From NCBI GenBank assembly GCA_018136815.1, contig CM030932.1, positions 3,719,790 to 3,783,789 of the forward strand: a stretch of DNA of 64,000 nucleotides, given 5' to 3'. Below the pieces are notes generated by a model that was given only the letters and a program-made list of their open reading frames with translations, did no database searches and had not been told where the DNA came from. Both the position numbers and the translations under genes were made by a program. This document shows, in pieces, positions 57,923-64,000 of the stretch; the stretch's first letter is position 1, and each line of letters opens with the position of its first letter. The DNA comes from Isochrysis galbana (taxonomy: Eukaryota > Haptophyta > Isochrysidales > Isochrysidaceae).

Positions 57923-59821
57923 ATGGAGCCGCCCGCCCCGCTCGCAGACCCTCTGCTCTCCCTCTTCTGCATCCGCCGAGAGTGCGGCACCGCTCCCGGC
58001 AACGTGCGCCGCCGCTCGCTGCCGCACCCCGGCTCGCTTGACAACGCGCAGCGCGAGAAGAAGGGCGAGACCAACGGCTTGGGCCTGCCGCGCGCACGCC
58101 CGCTCGTCGCCAATACCATCGTCACGCGGGGACTCATCAACGCGGTTGACACCGAAAGTGCGCTCGAGCGGAGCCGCGAGGCGCAGCCAATGGGCTCGCT
58201 CGTGCTCAAGGGACTCATCAACTCGGGCGGCATCGAGAGCCGCCTCGAGCGCAGCCGGAAGTTCTCCGAACTGGGCTCGCGCCGCTCCCACCCGCGCGAC
58301 CACCGGCCGCCCTCGCGCCAGTGCGAGGCGCCCCTCCACCTCAACGCAGACGGGCGGCTGACAAAGCCGGTGGGCGGGCACATGCCGTCGGCCGAGCTGC
58401 GATGGGCGCAGCACGCCCTCGTCCGCCCCGCCTCGCGCCAAAAGTTCCCGGCGCTCGCCACCAACCTTGATCTCCCAACCGAGCCGCTCGTCGGAGATGT
58501 CGACCCGTGCCCGCCCGAGCCCGAGCTCGAGGTCCTCAGCGTCAATTCGCCCTCGAGAGGTGCCTCGCCCCTCAGCATAAAGGAGCGCTCCACCCCCACC
58601 CATCCCTTGCTTCGGCGCGGCAGCAGCTTATCACGGTCACCAAGCCCGCTGCGCCTCGAGCGGCTCGGCTCGGTCGCCGCTACTGACAAGTCGGTTGGCG
58701 CCGTGTCGCCGTGCTCCGAGAACGAGGAAGCTGCGCGAGCGGGCCGTGGCCTCGAGCTGGGGCCGCGCTCTGAGGCTGCTGCTGACGACGGCGCTCCGCG
58801 GGCAGCCAGCCGTCCGGCAGAGGAGATACCCATGTCACTCCGGTTCGGCGGCTTGGTCGGCGGCGAGGCGAGCACCAGCCCGCGCCTCGCAATGTTCCGG
58901 CGCACCTCGCGCCCGACCATCGATGTGCACTGCGATAGGATCAGCCACGCCACGCCCATCTCTCCATCGGAGTGGAACCCTTCGCACCGCGTGCTCGGGT
59001 CGATCCCCAAGGCTCTCAACGAGGAGCTAGCCGACGTTGGCAAGGCCGCGCAGGGCGAACGGGAACAGTCGCCCGGCCAGCCGGACAGGCTGCCCAGGCG
59101 GCAGGTGCGGCGAAAGCCGTTTCCCGTGCATGACAAGCTCGCCGCTGAGTCGGCGCCGCTTCAGGGCGAGCGCGATGGCCGCGAAACCCCGCGCACGCCC
59201 GCTCACGGATCACTCGACATTCGCGTTGAGACCGACTCTGAATACGACGACGCCTCGAACGTCGATCCCGCATCGCACGCAGCGCGGTCGGCCATGCTCC
59301 TGCGCGGCTCACCCTCCAGGGGCGGCACCGCGGCGCACGAAGGCATAGCCGACGCGCCCAGGCGGCCCTTGGCCGCACACAGACTCGAGTGGCGGCGCTC
59401 CGGCCACTCTGGGCGATTACGAGATGATCAATTCATTGGCGCTGAACCTGCCACCTCATCGCATTCGATGCGTGACGGCAGCGCGAATTCTCGCAATGCG
59501 AGCGGTGGCAGCACGAGGAGTGCTTGCACGAGGGGTGGCCCGCGCCAAAACAGGGCGTCGGGCACCGCTGACCCCAACGCGTCGCCCTCCTCAACGCCCA
59601 CATCGTGCTCCTCTCTGTGCCTAGTGGACGAGCAACCGTCGAGCCGGCCCGACTCGGCCCGGCGCCAACAGCGCCAAGGCTCTGCGAGACCGGCGGCGGA
59701 GCCATGGTCGGCCACGCGACAGCCAAGGACAACTAGCCCTGCCCCTTTTGAGTCGTCGCTCGCCCCCGACTTTTTGGCGCTCTTCGCGCAGGATGACACC
59801 GATTTTGACCATTTGCTGTGA
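57923..59821 (+). CDS. Unrecognised disordered protein, 632 aa
   Basis: A single open frame with ATG at 57923 in a good context, shortly after CT-rich sequence. Two related repeats occur near residues 65-115: RGLINAVDTESALERSREAQ and KGLINSGGIESRLERSRKFS. The remainder is rich in Ser, Arg, Pro and Ala with scattered SP/TP sites (SPLRLERL, ATPISPSEWNPS), as in phosphorylated, intrinsically disordered proteins. The C-terminus is a compact acidic-hydrophobic motif, DFLALFAQDDTDFDHLL, resembling transactivation or partner-binding tails. No domain or family is recognised. The length of the frame and lack of low-complexity runs make it likely to be real. Confidence 0.65.
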   Translation: MEPPAPLADPLLSLFCIRRECGTAPGNVRRRSLPHPGSLDNAQREKKGETNGLGLPRARPLVANTIVTRGLINAVDTESALERSREAQPMGSLVLKGLINSGGIESRLERSRKFSELGSRRSHPRDHRPPSRQCEAPLHLNADGRLTKPVGGHMPSAELRWAQHALVRPASRQKFPALATNLDLPTEPLVGDVDPCPPEPELEVLSVNSPSRGASPLSIKERSTPTHPLLRRGSSLSRSPSPLRLERLGSVAATDKSVGAVSPCSENEEAARAGRGLELGPRSEAAADDGAPRAASRPAEEIPMSLRFGGLVGGEASTSPRLAMFRRTSRPTIDVHCDRISHATPISPSEWNPSHRVLGSIPKALNEELADVGKAAQGEREQSPGQPDRLPRRQVRRKPFPVHDKLAAESAPLQGERDGRETPRTPAHGSLDIRVETDSEYDDASNVDPASHAARSAMLLRGSPSRGGTAAHEGIADAPRRPLAAHRLEWRRSGHSGRLRDDQFIGAEPATSSHSMRDGSANSRNASGGSTRSACTRGGPRQNRASGTADPNASPSSTPTSCSSLCLVDEQPSSRPDSARRQQRQGSARPAAEPWSATRQPRTTSPAPFESSLAPDFLALFAQDDTDFDHLL

Positions 59822-62242
59822 GTTGCCGCGGTAATTACGTAGTTCCCTGCATGCCCTCGTGGGTCCAAGAAATCGGCTTGGTGTGTGGGGCCATCCGGGT
59901 CGAAATGTGGCATTCGCCGACACATGCTCGTTATTAGTGCGGAAGTGCTCGTGAGTTCGAGAGAGCGCACACACATCGCAGCGCTTTGTGTGACCCGTGT
60001 GCTGTGTACCGTGATTGTGGGCCTAGGGCCTAAGATGAATTAAAATTATTTAATATTCTCACCGCACACGCGGCCGCGGACCCACTCTTATTTTCACGCA
60101 GCGGATTTTTCTACACCCCGGCCTTGTGCATCACTCGCATACCCACCTCAAGAAGGTGGAGGGACTCAGCCACGTCATCGTGTTCTCGGTGATCTCCACG
60201 AAAATCTGCGCACGCTCCACGCTAGCACGCTCGGTCCTGCCCTGCGACGAGGAGTGCATCTCGACTGACTCGCTACGCGCGAGTGCCTCCTCGTCCATGT
60301 CGTCAACAACGTTGGCCCGCGACGCCGGCGCAACGAAGAGCGTCGTGCAGCGTCGCGCAGTGCCGTTCCCACTCCTACACACAAACAAGGGAAAGGCGGG
60401 CGCGGCGGCTGAGAAGAAGAGGGCGTGCGCGCAGGCAAGAGCAGGGCCTGGGCGCTCCTCATCCGGCTCACCTTGCATGACTCGCGCCTCGCGCCTCGCG
60501 CTTTCCAATCCTCAGCTTTGCAGCAAATACTATAGTTGTTACTGTATATGTTGGGTGCCCTCCCCCCCTCCCCCCACCGTTGCCCGCTCATGGCTCATGG
60601 GGCACGCGCCTTTCCCGCTTGAGCCACCCAAATATCCAGCAGATATCCAAAAATATCCAAAAATCAAAAATATCATCCAGTTGGGCAAAAACCCACCGAA
60701 ATATCCAATTCACATATCCGGATATTTTGGCCTACCCCTAGTCCTCCCGCCTTTCTCTGCTGAGGAGGTGGTCCAGCCCGTCATTCCATCACTCCCGGCC
60801 ATCTCAGCCGCGCCTCCCGCCGATCTTTTCCCTTCCGTATCATCGCAATTCGAGCCAATGGCCATGCTCGATCCGTCAGACCCACCCAGTCCCGTGCAGC
60901 AGCTCCATATCGCGGTGGTGCCGATGAGGCAACCACCGCGGCTTGAGCGAGGCAGAGCGCCATCGCCGATCGCATCGCCAGTCGTATATCGCCGGATAAG
61001 ATTCTTACTACATTCACGCGCACGCACATTCACACAAGCACACGCGAAACTAATTAATAGATAGTAACAAAGTAAGTAAGGGCGCGCGGGGAAATTTCTG
61101 TGCCGCAAGAATGCCCCGCGCGGACTCGAAACGGCCGCGAGGGAGAAGTGAGAAGCATAGACCTCAGTATAAACATACAGAGGTTAGAATGAGCATCCAC
61201 GATGCATGAGATGGATGTATCCATGATAGATATGCGTCTATGATGCACATATCATGGATGTATCCATGATACAATGTAGCTGTTTATGGTCTCCGGCTGC
61301 GAGGGCCTCGTTGAAGTTAGAGGAGACTGGGGCTGGGCCCTGGCCTCGCATGTGAGCTTGTGAACATTCTAGATACTAACTAGGTATCTACTTGGCAAAT
61401 CTCACTATTAGTAGGCTTGGCCCCCCCCGACCCCCACACGCACAGGACCTACGGTGCGCTCAGTCCGCGGGCAGTCGAGCACGCACCGACACCCACACCG
61501 GAGCTGAGTAAAGCGTAAAGCGCGCTGCGCGCGCACAAGCACAAACAAGCTACACGCTTCTCATTCATTCACACTCACGCTGGCTAATGCCATACGGCCA
61601 CACTCACGCTCACAATTCTTTCCTTCCCGCGAGCCCGCGCGCTCGCGCAGGTGTGGTTTGGATGGGCTGAATGCTGAATGGGCTTTGAGAGGACTCTCTG
61701 TGACGAGCCGCCTCGGGCGGCGTGGGGCGTCCCAGGTGGGACGCAGTGGCGAGGATCGCCTGGGGCTCGGGAGCGGTCGCGGCACGCTCCATAGCGGTCA
61801 AACTAGTAGTATAACAACAGACAATAGTTATGCTTCTTTACCCTCAATTTTAGGAGAGGAGAACACTCGCTATGCTGCCGATAGCCTATTTGGTATTGTG
61901 GTTCCCCTGGCGGCACGAGCGCACTTTGCCCTGCGTATGGACTACGGATTTCCACCCCGTCCCCGCCGCTAACCCACTCGGCCTCCACCCTCGCATCTCA
62001 CCATCTCGGACGGAGCGCGTACGTGCGCACCACAGACGCAATCAGGTTGTTCGGTCGAGCAAGCATCGCTGCGAGACGTGAGGCTGCCGCCGTGAGCCTG
62101 TCGAGGTAGCAGCGTGAGGCGCTGCCGGTTCTCACTACCCACCCAGATAAGCTCACCGTGCCAGGAGCCCACGGAAGAGCGTGCCGTCGCAGGCGCCGGA
62201 CCGCGGGCGCCACTGCCCGCCTTGGCGCACGACGCCTGCCGC
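59822..62242. other. Long interval without a supported gene
   Basis: A minus-strand frame at 60131-60508 ends RAQIFVEITENTMTWLSPST, faintly like a ubiquitin N-terminus, but no further support was found. 60630-60725 has repeated ATATCCA units. 61195-61275 has two copies of ATGGATGTATCCATGAT. Position 61792 (-) starts a weak MERAATAPEPQ frame related to the retroelement ORF1 starts, without the hairpin. Confidence 0.4.
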
Positions 62243-63301
62243 TTACTTCCATAGCTTCTTGAGCGACATGTTCTTCTCGTTGTCCTTCTTCATCACCTTC
62301 GCGACCGCCATTTCAAAGTCATCCTGCGTCACGTGCACGCGGCGCTCGCGCAACGCAAACATGCCCGCCTCGGTGCACACCGACTTGGTCTCCGCTCCAG
62401 ACGCGTCGTTCATCTGCGAAGCGATCTTGCGGAGGTCGATGCCGCGCGTGAGGTTCATGCGGCGCGAATGGATCCGCAGGATGTCGAGGCGCGCATCCTC
62501 GTTCGGGTTGGGGAACTCGATCTTGCGGTCGATCCGGCCTGGCCGGAGGAGGGCGGAGTCGAGGATGTCGATCCGGTTGGTCGCCATGATCACCTTGATT
62601 TGGTTGGTCGCCTCGAAACCATCGAGCTGGTTGAGGAGCTCGAGCATTGTGCGCTGCACCTCCGAGTCCCCACCACCTGAGCCGCCGTCCATGCGCGCGC
62701 CGCCGATCGAGTCGATCTCGTCCATGAAGATGATGGAGGGGGCGTGCTCGCGCGCCATCACGAAGAGCTCGCGCACCATTCGAGAGCCCTCGCCAATGTA
62801 CTTTTGCACCAGCTCGGAACCCGAGACGCGGATGAAGGTGCAGTCAGTGTGGTGCGCGACCGCGCGCGCAAGCAGCGTCTTGCCCGTGCCAGGTGGACCA
62901 TACATTAGCACGCCCTTGGGTTGCGCGATGCCGAGTGACTCGAACAGCTCCGGGTGCTTGATCGGCAGCTCGATCACCTCCTTGATCTCCTTTATCTGTT
63001 TGTCACAGCCGCCGATCATGTCGTACGTTGAATCGGGCACCTTCTCGAGCTTCATCAGCGAAACCAGCGGGTCCACTTTGCTTGGTAGCACGAGGTGGAG
63101 CGTGTACGAGTCGTTGCGCAGCGCCACGCGGTCATTCGGGTTGAGCTTCGAGATGTCGATCGCTTTGTCGATGTCCACCACATACTTACCCTCGGGATGC
63201 ACCTTGACCAGCACCTTCTTACGCCCCATCACCTTGACCACCTCGCCCACATACGAGCCGGGCTCCTGCAGCAGCGAGAGCTCCTCACGCAGCAACCGCA
63301 C
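62243..63301 (-). CDS. PSMC5: 26S proteasome regulatory ATPase Rpt6 (PSMC5/SUG1), 5' exon missing
   Basis: The exon 63301-62243 begins after a CCGCGCAG acceptor with [20 protein letters not shown] and ends with the penetration tail NMSLKKLWK. It contains the OB-fold ([18 protein letters not shown]), Walker A GPPGTGKT, Walker [13 protein letters not shown], sensor 1 [10 protein letters not shown], and arginine fingers [14 protein letters not shown]. The closely conserved sequence and the C-terminal LKKLWK identify Rpt6, which unfolds substrates in the base of the 19S particle. The 352 aa cover all but about 50 N-terminal residues (the coiled coil). That exon was not identified between 63302 and 64000, so it may lie beyond the window. 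Confidence 0.95.
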   Translation of the reverse strand: MRLLREELSLLQEPGSYVGEVVKVMGRKKVLVKVHPEGKYVVDIDKAIDISKLNPNDRVALRNDSYTLHLVLPSKVDPLVSLMKLEKVPDSTYDMIGGCDKQIKEIKEVIELPIKHPELFESLGIAQPKGVLMYGPPGTGKTLLARAVAHHTDCTFIRVSGSELVQKYIGEGSRMVRELFVMAREHAPSIIFMDEIDSIGGARMDGGSGGGDSEVQRTMLELLNQLDGFEATNQIKVIMATNRIDILDSALLRPGRIDRKIEFPNPNEDARLDILRIHSRRMNLTRGIDLRKIASQMNDASGAETKSVCTEAGMFALRERRVHVTQDDFEMAVAKVMKKDNEKNMSLKKLWK

Positions 63302-64000
63302 CTGCGCGGTTAGGGGCGGGACCGACGGAATACAGCGTGGCGCTCGCGCAGCCGGGCGAGTGCGCGAGGCGGCGGACAGCCGCAGGAGGAGCGTCGCCGG
63401 CTGCGCCGCCAGCGACACGGCGTACTCCGGTTCCACCGCATCCCAGCGTCTCCTCCCTCCTGGACTGCACGTTGGTCGCCAACGTGCCAGCAACCGACGG
63501 CGTCGCCACGTGCTCTCGCTTCCACTTGCGCATTACACTTTCGCATCACAAGATGCCGCGCTCCGCGTCGAACCCAGGCGCACAGAGCAATCGAGCTCTC
63601 TCTCTAGCCCTCATGCTTTCAGGCCTAGAATCCATACATCAACCCCTTGCGTCGGCCCATCCAACTTCGGCGCACCAGGATGGTCTCGATGGGCCACGCT
63701 CTCAGAGCTCCCTTAGCTGGGCTTACCCCTCTGCGCATTGAGTTCGCCCTGGACTCCCAGCCCGCTTTCCCTTACTTCGAATGCACGCTCTTCCTAACGT
63801 GTGCCGCAAATCTCCCAGCTTTTGTTGATTGGCCACGCGACCCAAGAGTCCCCCAAACGCCCGCCGAAGCACCGCTAACTCCTCAAAGTGGGGCTCAATC
63901 CGATGCGCCTCGAGGCTCGCGCCGCCTACGCTCGTCCGCTCAATCCCACATCTGCTCACAGCCCCCACCCCCCTCCCCGCCGCTCCCTCCACTTCCCCCC
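63302..64000. other. Intron and upstream region of Rpt6, nothing else recognised
   Basis: Minus-strand frames at 63310-63549 and 63723-63992 do not resemble the Rpt6 N-terminal coiled coil and show no domain. Confidence 0.4.

Noticed and set aside
57319-59136. 605-residue minus-strand frame opposite the 57.9 kb gene
   Set aside because: Shadow of GC-rich coding sequence extended by a low-complexity upstream tract; the plus frame has better composition and a defined acidic C-terminus.
60131-60508. Possible ubiquitin-like exon (RAQIFVEITENTMT)
   Set aside because: Similarity limited to about 12 residues; the remaining ubiquitin core, Gly-Gly end and partner exons were not found.

Overview
The window looks like nuclear DNA of a unicellular eukaryotic alga, probably haptophyte-like. 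The support is GC-rich coding sequence, short introns (about 75-160 bp) with donors mostly of the form GTGCG/GTGAG plus three apparent GC-AG introns, organelle or ER presequences, and a cytochrome-b5 front-end desaturase. Long (CT)n/(GA)n tracts and nested retroelement debris fill the spaces. The organism assignment is inference. Three runs of exactly 100 N (1076-1175, 19972-20071, 52072-52171) are assembly gaps, and two of them interrupt genes.

Layout. 0.4-1.8 kb (+): an unrecognised Pro/Ala-rich protein broken by a gap. 2.1-3.2 kb: repeats. 3.46-5.47 kb (+): five-exon front-end fatty-acid desaturase. 5.5-8.8 kb: retroelement relics, including a LINE-type C-terminus. 8.86-9.59 kb (+): small multi-pass membrane protein. 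10.7-12.2 kb: mirrored pyrimidine and purine tracts. 12.25-21.70 kb (+): a gene of at least 22 exons for a type I membrane protein with about 18 IPT/TIG repeats and a cytoplasmic C2 domain. 23.87-24.40 kb (+): small protein of a family best known from bacteria, frameshifted, with its stop inside a transposon terminal repeat. 26.7-30.0 kb (-): probable organelle-targeted coiled-coil membrane protein. 31.46-34.41 kb (+): DDX11/CHL1 helicase. 35.5-37.1 kb (-): phage-type DNA methylase-like gene running into a retroelement tail. 39.19-42.39 kb (+): LisH protein. 44.49-45.68 kb (-): FKBP-TM-cyclophilin fusion. 48.37-49.68 kb (-): RluA-type pseudouridine synthase. 52.2-54.6 kb (-): best-preserved retroelement ORF1 with its 5' module. 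54.75-56.54 kb (-): SET/NAP histone chaperone with decayed tandem copies of an exon segment in its intron. 57.92-59.82 kb (+): unrecognised disordered protein. 62.24-63.30 kb (-): proteasome ATPase Rpt6, N-terminus missing.

The genes do not form an operon or a single pathway. They are independent housekeeping genes (helicase, histone chaperone, proteasome ATPase, pseudouridine synthase, immunophilin), lipid and membrane genes, and lineage-specific proteins. Two patterns cut across the window: long tracts that are pyrimidine-rich on the sense strand lie upstream of many start codons, and one retroelement family is marked by a conserved, covarying hairpin four bases before its start codon.
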